Assembly: GCF_000723465.1 (NCBI RefSeq)
Contig: NZ_HF545616.1
Location: 1,116,001-1,180,000, forward strand
Reading direction: 5' to 3'
DNA: 64,000 nt
From: Ruminococcus bicirculans (ex Wegman et al. 2014)
GTDB lineage: Bacteria; Bacillota; Clostridia; Oscillospirales; Ruminococcaceae
Below the pieces are notes generated by a model. The model saw only the letters and a list, made by a program, of their open reading frames with translations, made no database searches and was not told the DNA's origin. Positions 7,037-15,605 of this stretch are shown piece by piece. The number at the start of each line of letters is the position of its first letter. The stretch's first letter is position 1. The position numbers were made by a program, and so were the translations under genes.

Positions 7037-8857
7037 ATGTGCGGAATAGTAGGCTATGTGGGAAAAAAGGATTGTACAAAGGTGCTGCTTGACTCACTGT
7101 CAAAGCTTGAATACAGAGGTTATGACTCAGCAGGAATAGCTGTTTTTGAGAACGATGCTATCAAGACAAAAAAGACAAAGGGCAGACTTGCTGACCTTGA
7201 AGAAAAGCTTAAAAGAGAGGGTTGGCTCAACGGTACTTGCGGTATAGGTCACACACGCTGGGCTACACACGGCGAGCCGTCTGATATAAATTCACACCCT
7301 CACGGAAATGCGAATATTTCTATCGTTCATAATGGTATCATTGAAAACTACAGAACTATCAAGGATTTTCTGCTGAAAAAGGGATATGTCTTTGAATCTC
7401 AGACAGATACAGAAACAGTTGCAAAGCTTCTTGATTATTATTATGAGGGCGACCCTATGGCGACAATACAGAAGGTTCTTGCTGAGATAGAGGGTTCATA
7501 TGCTCTGGGTATCATATTCAAGGATTTTCCAAGAAGAATATATGCAGTAAGAAAGGATTCTCCTCTTATCGTTGCAGTTGGCGAGGACGAAGCTTTTATA
7601 GCTTCTGATGTGCCTGCAATACTGAAATATACGAAGAATTACTATCTTCTTGACGAGAACGAGATAGCTGTCCTTGACGATGGCAAGGTGGAGTTCTTTG
7701 ACGTTCACGGAATGCCGGTTGAGAAAGAGATGCTCGTTGCTGACTTTGATATGGAAGCCGCTGAGAAGGGCGGATATGCTCACTTTATGCTCAAAGAGAT
7801 TCACGAACAGCCAACAGCTATAAAAACAACTATCACACCAAGAATAGTTGACGGTATGCCAAACCTTGAAGAGTGTGGTCTTACATATGACAGACTCAAG
7901 GGCTATAACAACATCTTCGTTGTTGCCTGCGGTACTGCTATGCACGCAGGTCTTGTGGGCAAGTATGTGCTTGAAAAGATTGGCAGGGTACCTGTTACAG
8001 TGGATATGGCTTCTGAGTTCAGATACAGAGATCCTATCATTGCAAAGGGAGATCTTGTTATTCTTGTTTCACAGTCAGGTGAAACAGCCGATACTCTCGC
8101 AGCCCTTAGAATGGCTAAGGAGAGGGGTGCTGAAACACTTTCTATCGTAAACGTAAAAGGCTCGTCTATCGCAAGAGAGTCTGATATGGTGCTTTACACC
8201 CATGCAGGCCCTGAGATATCTGTAGCTTCCACAAAGGCATATATCGTTCAGCTTTCTGTATTCTATCTGCTGAGTTTTGCTATAGCATACGCTCACGGAG
8301 CTATCTCAAAAGAGGAGTGCATGAGACTTACAGCAGAGCTTCAGAACGTTCCTAATATGCTTGAAGTTGTCCTTAAAACACCTGATAATTGTCAGTATGT
8401 TGCTTCACAGCTTGTAAACAAGGAAAATCTTCTTTATATCGGCAGAGGTCTTGACTATGCGCTTTCTATGGAAGGCTCACTGAAGCTTAAAGAGATATCA
8501 TATATCCACTCTGAGTCATATGCCGCAGGCGAGCTTAAGCATGGCACTATCTCACTGGTAACAAACAATATGCCTGTTATCGCAGTTGCAACACAAAGAG
8601 AGCTTCTTGACAAGACCATAAGCAACGTCAAGGAGGTCAAGGCAAGAGGAGCATACGTTGTCCTTGTTACTCACGGATATATCAACGTTGACGATGAGGT
8701 GGCAGATTATAAGATCGGTCTGCCGACAATAGACGATCTGCTCATGCCTATGCTGACAGTGGTTCCTTTGCAGCTTATCGCTTACTATACCTCAGTTCTC
8801 AGAGGCAATGACGTTGACAAGCCGAGAAATCTTGCAAAATCAGTTACAGTTGAATAA
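7037..8857 (+). CDS. glmS: glutamine-fructose-6-phosphate aminotransferase (isomerizing)
   Basis: 606 residues, the usual length. The N-terminal glutaminase domain starts MCGIVGYVG, with Cys2 as catalytic nucleophile after Met removal, and has the RGYDSAGIAV and TRWATHGEPS motifs. Two SIS sugar-isomerase domains follow (VACGTAMHAG, SQSGETADTL, HSESYAAGELKHGTISL), and the C-terminal tail DKPRNLAKSVTVE is typical. The enzyme makes glucosamine-6-phosphate from fructose-6-phosphate and glutamine, the first step toward UDP-GlcNAc for peptidoglycan. The ATG is preceded by AAAGGAG. It has its own promoter just beyond the IS. Confidence 0.98.
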   Translation: MCGIVGYVGKKDCTKVLLDSLSKLEYRGYDSAGIAVFENDAIKTKKTKGRLADLEEKLKREGWLNGTCGIGHTRWATHGEPSDINSHPHGNANISIVHNGIIENYRTIKDFLLKKGYVFESQTDTETVAKLLDYYYEGDPMATIQKVLAEIEGSYALGIIFKDFPRRIYAVRKDSPLIVAVGEDEAFIASDVPAILKYTKNYYLLDENEIAVLDDGKVEFFDVHGMPVEKEMLVADFDMEAAEKGGYAHFMLKEIHEQPTAIKTTITPRIVDGMPNLEECGLTYDRLKGYNNIFVVACGTAMHAGLVGKYVLEKIGRVPVTVDMASEFRYRDPIIAKGDLVILVSQSGETADTLAALRMAKERGAETLSIVNVKGSSIARESDMVLYTHAGPEISVASTKAYIVQLSVFYLLSFAIAYAHGAISKEECMRLTAELQNVPNMLEVVLKTPDNCQYVASQLVNKENLLYIGRGLDYALSMEGSLKLKEISYIHSESYAAGELKHGTISLVTNNMPVIAVATQRELLDKTISNVKEVKARGAYVVLVTHGYINVDDEVADYKIGLPTIDDLLMPMLTVVPLQLIAYYTSVLRGNDVDKPRNLAKSVTVE

Positions 8858-8862
8858 AATAC

Positions 8863-8887
8863 AGGGCAATCCGCAAAGGGTTGCCCT
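8863..8887 (+). terminator. weak hairpin after glmS
   Basis: AGGGCAA (8863-8869) pairs with TTGCCCT (8881-8887), but only a poor T-run follows. It may be a leaky terminator or an RNA-stabilising 3' hairpin before the next gene. Confidence 0.5.
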
Positions 8888-8910
8888 TGCTGTTTGAAAA
8901 GGAGTTTATT

Positions 8911-9558
8911 ATGAGCAAATATAGATATTTTGTTTTCGATTTTGACCTTACTCTTGCAGACTCTTCCGAGGGTATTCTGGAGTGCTTTAAGCACGTTTTG
9001 AAAGAGTTTGGTTATCAACCAAAGGACGACAGGACTATCTACAACACCATAGGCATGACCCTTGTTGACGCTTTCGACCTGCTGACAGATATGCCTGACA
9101 ATCCTCAGCGTGAGGATATGCGCAAGGCTTATGTAAAAAAGGCAGACGAAGTAATGGTGAAGAAAACATATTTTTATGACGATACTATCGCACTCTTACA
9201 GACCTTGCAGAACGCAGGGGTAAAAGTCGGCATAGTTTCCACGAAATATCGCTATAGGATAGTCAATACTTTCAATGAGCAGGCAGGCTCTTTGCCTGTA
9301 GATATCATAGTTGGCGGAGAGGATGTCACAAAGGCAAAGCCTGACCCGCAGGGACTTGACCTGATAGTAGAGCGTTTCGGTGCGGATAAATCGGACGTGC
9401 TTTATATAGGCGACAGCTACATCGACGCCGAAACTGCACTCAATTCAGGGGTGGATTTTGCAGGAGTAACAACTGGCTCTACCACTAAAGAGGATTTTGA
9501 AAAATACCCTCATATCTATATCGGCTCGTCACTGTTGGACATATTTCAGAATATATAA
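8911..9558 (+). CDS. HAD-family phosphatase, phosphoglycolate phosphatase-like
   Basis: 215 residues from the ATG at 8911, chosen because AAAAGGAG ends 6 bases before it; an upstream TTG would start inside the glmS hairpin. HAD motifs are in order: D10-F-D12 with LTLADS (motif I), VSTKYR (motif II), KAKPDPQ (motif III Lys) and GDSYIDAETA (motif IV acidic pair). A helical cap lies between motifs I and II. It hydrolyses a small phosphorylated metabolite; phosphoglycolate or pyrophosphate are the usual substrates of close relatives, but the specificity is not readable. It lies 53 bases after glmS and could be partly co-transcribed. Confidence 0.88.
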   Translation: MSKYRYFVFDFDLTLADSSEGILECFKHVLKEFGYQPKDDRTIYNTIGMTLVDAFDLLTDMPDNPQREDMRKAYVKKADEVMVKKTYFYDDTIALLQTLQNAGVKVGIVSTKYRYRIVNTFNEQAGSLPVDIIVGGEDVTKAKPDPQGLDLIVERFGADKSDVLYIGDSYIDAETALNSGVDFAGVTTGSTTKEDFEKYPHIYIGSSLLDIFQNI

Positions 9559-9598
9559 ATTTTAAGTAAATATAATTTTAAATAAATGTGAAAAACTA

Positions 9599-9627
9599 TT
9601 GCTATTTACGGAGCTTGATGTTATAAT
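9599..9627 (+). promoter_or_regulatory. promoter of the yicC-spoVM core operon
   Basis: TTGCTA (9599-9604), a 17-base spacer and a perfect TATAAT (9622-9627), about 70 bases before yicC. Confidence 0.75.
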
Positions 9628-9698
9628 ATAATTTGATGTACTATGTTAAGTACCAAGCGGATAACATAAATATTATTATATGAAAGGACGGGTATGCT

Positions 9699-10577
9699 AT
9701 GATAAAAAGCATGACCGGTTTCGGCAGAGAGCATATCGTGGCAAACGGCAGAGAGATAATCGTTGAGATACGCTCTGTAAACCACAGATATTATGAATTT
9801 ACTTCGAGAACTCCGAGAGCCTACGGCTATCTTGATGAAAAGCTGAAAGGCTTTCTTAAAAGCGGTATTTCCCGTGGTAAGGTAGAGGCATCTGTTTCTA
9901 TCTATAATCAGGAGGGTACTGACGCTGAGATAGAGCTGAACAAGGCTGTTGCAAAGGGCTATCTTGACGCACTGAGAGGTGCGGCTGACGAGCTTGACCT
10001 TGATGACGATATCACACTGTCACATATCATGAAACTTCCTGATGTGTTCACAGTTGTGAAGAAAACAGATGACGAGGAAGTTATTTGGAACGAGGTCAAG
10101 GACGTGGCTCAGGTGGCGTTAGACAGATTTGTTCAGATGCGTGAAACTGAGGGCGTTAAGATGTATGACGATATCAGCGGCAGACTTGATTACATCGAGG
10201 AAACTGTGGGCAAGATAGAAGATCAGTCACCTAGCGTTACTGAAAGCTACAGAGAAAGACTTTATGCAAAGATAAAGGAAACTCTCGGCGATAAGGACAT
10301 AGACGAGCAGAGGATACTTACAGAAGTGGCTATTTTCGCCGATAAGGTGGCAATAGACGAGGAAACAGTAAGGCTCAGAAGCCATATCTCACAGTTCAGA
10401 GGGCTTATCAAGTCGGACGAGCCTGTGGGAAGAAAGCTTGACTTCCTTGTGCAGGAGCTTAACCGTGAGGTGAATACTATCGGCTCAAAGGCTAACGATC
10501 TCACTATCACAAAAATGGTGGTGGATCTTAAGGCTGAGATCGAAAAGATCAGAGAGCAGATACAGAATATCGAATAA
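9699..10577 (+). CDS. yicC: YicC-family endoribonuclease
   Basis: 292 residues, full family length. The N-terminus MIKSMTGFGREH and the downstream EIRSVNHRYYEF are the family signature; the C-terminal DUF1732 region ends with GSKANDLTITKMVVDLKAEI. Family members are RNA-cleaving enzymes linked to RNA turnover and stationary-phase survival. AAAGGA lies 10 bases before the ATG; another ATG at 9694 is out of frame. It heads the long plus-strand operon and is 14 bases from remA, the conserved clostridial order. Confidence 0.95.
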   Translation: MIKSMTGFGREHIVANGREIIVEIRSVNHRYYEFTSRTPRAYGYLDEKLKGFLKSGISRGKVEASVSIYNQEGTDAEIELNKAVAKGYLDALRGAADELDLDDDITLSHIMKLPDVFTVVKKTDDEEVIWNEVKDVAQVALDRFVQMRETEGVKMYDDISGRLDYIEETVGKIEDQSPSVTESYRERLYAKIKETLGDKDIDEQRILTEVAIFADKVAIDEETVRLRSHISQFRGLIKSDEPVGRKLDFLVQELNREVNTIGSKANDLTITKMVVDLKAEIEKIREQIQNIE

Positions 10578-10591
10578 CGGCGGTGTGAGAT

Positions 10592-10849
10592 ATGCAGCTT
10601 ATTAATATCGGTTTTGGAAATATGGTGTCCTCCGCAAGAGTCATTGCCATAGTTTCCCCTGAGTCTGCGCCTATAAAGCGTATCATTCAGGAAGCTAAGG
10701 ATAAGGGTACTCTTATAGACGCCACCTACGGCAGAAGAACAAGAGCAGTGCTTATTATGGACAGCGACCATGTGGTGCTGTCGGCAGTTGCACCTGAAAC
10801 TGTAGGCGGACGTGCTGCTGTTGACGAGGAGGACGATGACAATGTATAA
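10592..10849 (+). CDS. remA: RemA-like DNA-binding regulator (DUF370)
   Basis: 85 residues. The sequence [12 protein letters not shown] and the later [12 protein letters not shown] are characteristic of the RemA/DUF370 family. In Bacillus, RemA oligomerises and wraps DNA to activate matrix and osmoprotection operons. Here the flanking yicC and gmk are its usual neighbours. The gmk start lies inside its last codons, giving an 8-base overlap and likely translational coupling. Confidence 0.95.
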   Translation: MQLINIGFGNMVSSARVIAIVSPESAPIKRIIQEAKDKGTLIDATYGRRTRAVLIMDSDHVVLSAVAPETVGGRAAVDEEDDDNV

Positions 10850-11486
10850 GAACAATGCAAAGCTGTTTGTTATATCAGCTCCCTCAGGCTGTGGCAAGGG
10901 AACTATACTTGCAGAGGTCTTTAAAAACAGAGATGTGTTCTATTCTATATCCTGCACTACAAGAAAGCCCAGAGAGGGCGAAAAGGACGGCGTTCATTAT
11001 CATTTTATAAGCGATGACAGCTTTAAGAAAATGATAGACAGCGGTGAATTTCTTGAACACGCAGGCTATGTTGGTCATTATTACGGAACACCAAAGAAGC
11101 CTGTTCTCGCTAATCTTGAGCAGGGCAGAGATGTTATACTTGAAATTGAAACTAACGGTGCTTTTCAGGTGAAGAAAGCCTTTCCTGAAGCTGTGCTGAT
11201 GTTTATACTTCCACCGTCTGTTAAGGAGATAGACAGACGGCTTAGAAAGCGTGGAACTGAGTCTGACGATGTTATTGCTGACCGTGTAAGTCAGGCTGCC
11301 GGTGAGATCGGCAAAGCCGGCGGTTATGATTATGTGATAATGAACGACGGACTAGAGGACGCTGTGGAAGATTTTGTTGCAGTTATGAACTCCGTGAAAG
11401 CCGAGGACGGCAAGGCGGATAAATTCAGATCAGAAAATGATGATACAAAGAAATTAATTGACGAGGTGCTTAATTATGATGCTTAG
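10842..11486 (+). CDS. gmk: guanylate kinase
   Basis: 214 residues from the ATG at 10842. GAGGAGG ends 9 bases before it, which beats the ATG at 10836 and the GTG at 10812. The P-loop APSGCGKGT sits at about 13-21; [19 protein letters not shown] is the GMP-binding region; the LID has [11 protein letters not shown]. It phosphorylates GMP to GDP with ATP. A tail of about 20 extra residues after the core is unusual but modest. It overlaps remA upstream and rpoZ downstream. Confidence 0.97.
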   Translation: MYKNNAKLFVISAPSGCGKGTILAEVFKNRDVFYSISCTTRKPREGEKDGVHYHFISDDSFKKMIDSGEFLEHAGYVGHYYGTPKKPVLANLEQGRDVILEIETNGAFQVKKAFPEAVLMFILPPSVKEIDRRLRKRGTESDDVIADRVSQAAGEIGKAGGYDYVIMNDGLEDAVEDFVAVMNSVKAEDGKADKFRSENDDTKKLIDEVLNYDA

Positions 11487-11685
11487 ACCGGCCGTAAGCC
11501 AGATTTTGAAGAACAATGAAAGCTATTATTCTCTAGTTATCGCAGTTGCAAAGAGAGCAAGAGAGATCACAAGCGACGCTTTTGACAACAAGCTGGTGCT
11601 TGATGAAAAGCCAGTAAAGACAGCAGTTGACGAGCTTTATAATGGCGAATACAAGATAATCGAGGATCCAAGCCTCAGAAAATAA
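11476..11685 (+). CDS. rpoZ: RNA polymerase omega subunit
   Basis: 69 residues from the ATG at 11476 (ATG at 11479 also possible), preceded by GAGGTG at 8 bases. Typical features are [10 protein letters not shown] near the start and VIAVAKRAREIT, the helix that grips beta-prime, then KPVKTAVDEL. Omega helps assemble and stabilise RNA polymerase. It overlaps gmk by 11 bases. A hairpin overlaps its stop codon. Confidence 0.95.
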   Translation: MMLRPAVSQILKNNESYYSLVIAVAKRAREITSDAFDNKLVLDEKPVKTAVDELYNGEYKIIEDPSLRK

Positions 11686-11696
11686 TCGAGGCTTTT
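11671..11696 (+). terminator. weak terminator-like hairpin across the rpoZ stop
   Basis: AGCCTC (11671-11676) can pair with GAGGCT (11688-11693), followed by a run of about five T. The stop codon lies in the loop. It may reduce readthrough into priA unless ribosomes cover it. Confidence 0.45.
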
Positions 11697-11715
11697 TATG
11701 GGGAGGTGTACGGCT

Positions 11716-14181
11716 GTGCGTGGAGTTTTTATCGTGGCAAAGGTTGCAATAAGCCGTGCATCATACAGCTTTGACGCACTGTATAGCTATAGTGTGCCAG
11801 AGGAGCTGGCTCAGAAAGTGAAAAGCGGAGTGCGTGTGCTTGTGCCTTTTGGCAGAGGAAACCGCAAAGCCGTAGGGTTTGTTGCGAGAACGTATACGGA
11901 AGCCGAGTATAACGATAAGCTGAAGCCTGTTATTTCAGTGGTGGACGGGGAAAGCCTTGTAACCGAGGAAATGATGAGGATAATAATGTGGCTGAAAGAA
12001 AACACTTTCTGCACCTATTATGACGCTTACAAATCCGTTGTGCCTACAGGCTTTTCCTACACTTTTTCACAGCATTACAGCCTTGTCAATACCTACATTG
12101 ACGAGGATACTTTGAATGAAGATGAAAAAAATGTGGTGGACTTTCTCCGATGTGCAAAAAGTCAGAGGGAGATAGACAGCTTTCTTGACGTGCATAATGA
12201 CGCACGAAAGAAGAAAACTGTGGATTCTCTTGTGGATAAGGGCTATGTTGAGATCAGCGACGCTTTGAAAAGAAAAGTCGGTGATGAGAATGTCAGCATG
12301 GTAAGGCTTTCTGACGAGTATGTGTCAGGGGAGATACAGACCACTCTTACCCCGAAGCAGACCCTTGTGGTGAAGCTGCTTGAAGAGGGCGGCTGTGCCT
12401 CTGTGAAAGAGGTCTGCTATATGACCAACTGCACTTCAAGCATATTAAAAAGGCTTGCTGACAAGAAAGTTATCGTGCAGTATAAATACGAGGTCATGCG
12501 TGACGCCATAGGCGAGCTTGGCGAAAGGCAGGACCCTGACGATATCATATTAAATGATGAACAATCAGCGGCATATGAGGGCATAATGGGGCTTATAAAA
12601 GCCGAAAAGCCCGCAGGTGCGTTGCTTTACGGCGTTACGGGAAGCGGCAAGACGTCTGTGTTCATAAAGCTTATAAGAAGCGTTATGGATATGGGCAAAA
12701 CAGCGGTCATGCTCGTTCCTGAAATATCCCTTACACCGCAGATGCTCGGCAAATTCAAGTCACTTTTCGGTGATAAGATAGCCGTTATGCACTCGTCATT
12801 GTCGTTGGGACAGCGTACTGACGAGTTCAAACGTGTAATGCGTGGGGAAGCAAGAATAGTTATCGGCACAAGAAGTGCAATATTTGCTCCTGTCACCAAC
12901 GTTGGAATAATCATCATGGACGAAGAGGGCGAGCCGTCATATAAGTCGGACTCAACGCCTAGATACCATGCACGAGATGTTGCCATACAGCGGTGCGGAT
13001 ATAATAACTGCGTGCTGTTGATGGCTTCTGCAACGCCGTCGCTGGAGAGCTTTTATTACGCTCAAAAGGGCAGATATCACTTGTTTGAGCTTAAAAACAG
13101 ATATTCAAAGTCGCCCCTGCCGGCAGTCGAGATAGTCGATATGCAGGAGGAAGCGGCAGAGGGCAATGACAGCTTGCTCAGCCGTGTTATGTGTGATAAG
13201 CTCACAGAAGTGCTTGCGAAAAAAGAGCAGGCTATCCTGCTTCTGAACAGGCGTGGCTATACAACGTATATCACTTGCATGGACTGCCGACAGCCTGTGG
13301 CTTGCCCTAATTGCAATATACCCCTGACCTATCACAAGAAAAATGATCGGTATATGTGCCACTACTGCGGATATACCATGGATAATATAGAGCACTGTCC
13401 ACAGTGCGGCTCACAGCGGCTCAAATCAAGCGGTGTGGGAACTCAGCGTGTGGAGGACGAGCTTGAAAGGCTTTTTCCGCAGGCAAGGCTTCTGCGAATG
13501 GACGCTGACACCACTTCTTCGAGATATTCCTATGAGGAGAATTTCAAGGCGTTTGAGAAAGGCGAGTATGATATAATGCTCGGCACTCAAATGATAGCAA
13601 AGGGACTTAATTTCCCTAACGTCACAATGGTGGGTGTCATATCCCTTGACAAGGCACTGTTCACAGGGGATTTTCGCAGCTATGAGAGAACATTTTCACT
13701 GCTCACTCAGGTGGCAGGAAGAAGCGGCAGAGGAGATAAACCAGGGGTCGCATACATTCAGACCTTTGTGCCTGACCATTATGTGCTGAACCTTGCGGCA
13801 GAGCAAAATTATGATGAGTTTTATAAAGAGGAGATAGCACTGAGAAAGTCGCTGACATATCCGCCTTTTTGCGATATATGCGTCATAGGCTTTTCGGCAC
13901 CCCTTGAAAGCAAGGTAATAGGCGCTTCACGCTGGGTGACTCAGCTTATAAAAGAGTATATCTCACAGCACAAGGTGAATTTTCCCCTTAGAGCGCTAGG
14001 CCCTGCACCATGCACATTTGAAATGATAAATAATCGCTACAGATACAGACTTATCCTGAAAACACGCAATACTGCGAATTTTCGTGAGATGATAAAGCAC
14101 GTTCTGGGCGAGTTCTATAAAAATAAAGATTATCAGACAGTTCGTATCTATGCCGACATAAACGGCGATATCGGGCTTTAA
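11716..14181 (+). CDS. priA: primosomal protein N' (replication restart helicase)
   Basis: 821 residues from the GTG at 11716, chosen because GGGGAGGTG ends 7 bases earlier. The N-terminal DNA-binding domain is followed by a winged-helix region, helicase motifs GVTGSGKTSVF (Walker A) and the QVAGRSGR motif, and a zinc module with paired CxxC units between them (CMDC, CPNC, CHYC, CPQC). PriA reloads the replisome at collapsed forks. Motif II reads MDEEGEPSYK where PriA normally has DEEH, so the His is Gly here. In many relatives coaBC lies between rpoZ and priA; it is absent here. Confidence 0.96.
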   Translation: MRGVFIVAKVAISRASYSFDALYSYSVPEELAQKVKSGVRVLVPFGRGNRKAVGFVARTYTEAEYNDKLKPVISVVDGESLVTEEMMRIIMWLKENTFCTYYDAYKSVVPTGFSYTFSQHYSLVNTYIDEDTLNEDEKNVVDFLRCAKSQREIDSFLDVHNDARKKKTVDSLVDKGYVEISDALKRKVGDENVSMVRLSDEYVSGEIQTTLTPKQTLVVKLLEEGGCASVKEVCYMTNCTSSILKRLADKKVIVQYKYEVMRDAIGELGERQDPDDIILNDEQSAAYEGIMGLIKAEKPAGALLYGVTGSGKTSVFIKLIRSVMDMGKTAVMLVPEISLTPQMLGKFKSLFGDKIAVMHSSLSLGQRTDEFKRVMRGEARIVIGTRSAIFAPVTNVGIIIMDEEGEPSYKSDSTPRYHARDVAIQRCGYNNCVLLMASATPSLESFYYAQKGRYHLFELKNRYSKSPLPAVEIVDMQEEAAEGNDSLLSRVMCDKLTEVLAKKEQAILLLNRRGYTTYITCMDCRQPVACPNCNIPLTYHKKNDRYMCHYCGYTMDNIEHCPQCGSQRLKSSGVGTQRVEDELERLFPQARLLRMDADTTSSRYSYEENFKAFEKGEYDIMLGTQMIAKGLNFPNVTMVGVISLDKALFTGDFRSYERTFSLLTQVAGRSGRGDKPGVAYIQTFVPDHYVLNLAAEQNYDEFYKEEIALRKSLTYPPFCDICVIGFSAPLESKVIGASRWVTQLIKEYISQHKVNFPLRALGPAPCTFEMINNRYRYRLILKTRNTANFREMIKHVLGEFYKNKDYQTVRIYADINGDIGL

Positions 14182-14199
14182 GAAAGGATAGTTAAATAA

Positions 14200-14661
14200 A
14201 TGGCACTCAGAAAAATACTTAATAAGAGCGACGAGATTCTTCACAAGGTCTGCAAGCCTGTTACAGAATTTGACGACAAGCTTGGTCAGCTTCTTGACGA
14301 TATGACAGAAACACTCAAGAACGCCAACGGCGTTGGTCTTGCAGGTCCACAGGTGGCAAAGCTGAGAAGAGTGGTCGTTATAATAATCGACGATAAGGTT
14401 TACGAGCTTATCAACCCTGAGATAACATGGCAGAGCGAGGAAAAGCAGAGAGTTCTGGAGGGCTGTCTTTCATGCCCGAACGAGTGGGGCTATGTTACAA
14501 GACCTATGAGAGTTAAGTTCAAGGCGCAGGACAGACACGGCAAGTGGTATGAAATGGAAGTATCAGAGCTGTTTGCACAGTGCGTTTGCCATGAGCTTGC
14601 ACACCTTGAGGGTCATCTGTTTACTGAGATAGTTGAAGAATTTGTAGAGGTCGAGGACTAA
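14200..14661 (+). CDS. def: peptide deformylase
   Basis: 153 residues. Motif 1 is GVGLAGPQ (usually GLAAPQ), motif 2 is EGCLS with E87, C89 as metal ligand, and motif 3 is CHELAHLEG with H131 and H135 as ligands and E132 catalytic. All metal and catalytic residues are present, but the usual QHExDHL appears as CHELAHL, so the conserved Asp is Ala. The enzyme removes the N-formyl group from nascent proteins. It overlaps fmt by one base (TAATG), pairing formyl addition and removal in one unit. Confidence 0.95.
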   Translation: MALRKILNKSDEILHKVCKPVTEFDDKLGQLLDDMTETLKNANGVGLAGPQVAKLRRVVVIIIDDKVYELINPEITWQSEEKQRVLEGCLSCPNEWGYVTRPMRVKFKAQDRHGKWYEMEVSELFAQCVCHELAHLEGHLFTEIVEEFVEVED

Positions 14662-15593
14662 TGAAAATAATCTTTATGGGTACGCCTGATTTTGCCGTAC
14701 CAACGCTGAAAAAGCTTTATGACAGCGGATATGAGGTGCAGGCTGTTTTCACTCAGCCTGATAAGCCAAAGGGCAGAGGCTATAAGCTTACTCCGCCCCC
14801 TGTAAAGGTGCTTGCGCAGGAGCATGACACAACTGTTTATCAGCCGCAAAGCCTTAAAAAAGACGGCGAGGGGTATGTTAAAATTATCAATGACCTTGCC
14901 CCTGATTGTATCGTGGTGGCGGCTTATGGCAAAATGCTCCCTAAGTCGGTGCTTGATATACCAAGGCTTGGCTGTGTGAACGTCCATGGCTCGCTGCTTC
15001 CTAAATATCGTGGAGCAGGTCCGATACAGTGGGCTGTGCTTAATGACGAAGCTGAAACTGGAATTACAACGATGCTTATGGGCGAGGGCATGGATACAGG
15101 AGATATCCTTGTGGAAAAGGCTACTCCTATTGGCGAGAACGAAACAGCCGCAGAGCTTTTTGACAGACTTGCCGAAATGGGTGCAGAGGTGCTTGTTGAT
15201 ACCCTTGAAAAGCTCAATAAGGGCGAGATAACCCCTGTTAAGCAGGACGAGAGCCTTGCGACTTATGCACCAATGCTCTCAAAGGAGCTTTGCCCTATAG
15301 ATTTCACAAAGCCAGTGAGAAAGATACACAAGCAGATATGCGGTCTGTCTGATTGGCCATGCGCTACTACAGTGCTTGAGGGCAGAAGGCTGAAAGTATA
15401 TAAGTCTGAGATAGCTTCCACAAAGCCTTGCGGAAAGCCTGCAGGCACTGTGGTGGATAACAGCGACTTTTCCGTTGCCTGCTCAGACGGAGTCATAAGA
15501 TTTACTCAGGTGCAGGCTGAGGGCTCAAAGAGAATGGATACCGCTGATTTTCTCAGAGGCAGACATATCGAGAACGGCACTGTGCTGGGATAA
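14661..15593 (+). CDS. fmt: methionyl-tRNA formyltransferase
   Basis: 310 residues. The N-terminal formyltransferase domain starts MKIIFMGTPDFAVP and contains NVHGSLLPKYRGAGPIQWA, holding the Asn-His pair used in catalysis. It then has TGITTMLMGEGMDTGD, and a C-terminal OB-like domain binds the tRNA (WPCATT...RLKVYKSE). It formylates initiator Met-tRNA using 10-formyl-THF. It starts within the def stop codon and ends 12 bases before rsmB, the common def-fmt-rsmB order. Confidence 0.97.
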   Translation: MKIIFMGTPDFAVPTLKKLYDSGYEVQAVFTQPDKPKGRGYKLTPPPVKVLAQEHDTTVYQPQSLKKDGEGYVKIINDLAPDCIVVAAYGKMLPKSVLDIPRLGCVNVHGSLLPKYRGAGPIQWAVLNDEAETGITTMLMGEGMDTGDILVEKATPIGENETAAELFDRLAEMGAEVLVDTLEKLNKGEITPVKQDESLATYAPMLSKELCPIDFTKPVRKIHKQICGLSDWPCATTVLEGRRLKVYKSEIASTKPCGKPAGTVVDNSDFSVACSDGVIRFTQVQAEGSKRMDTADFLRGRHIENGTVLG

Positions 15594-15605
15594 TTCGGAG
15601 GAACT

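Noticed and set aside
10262-10897. 211-residue minus-strand ORF across yicC, remA and gmk
   Set aside because: Antisense shadow of three conserved genes, with no ribosome-binding site and low-complexity sequence.
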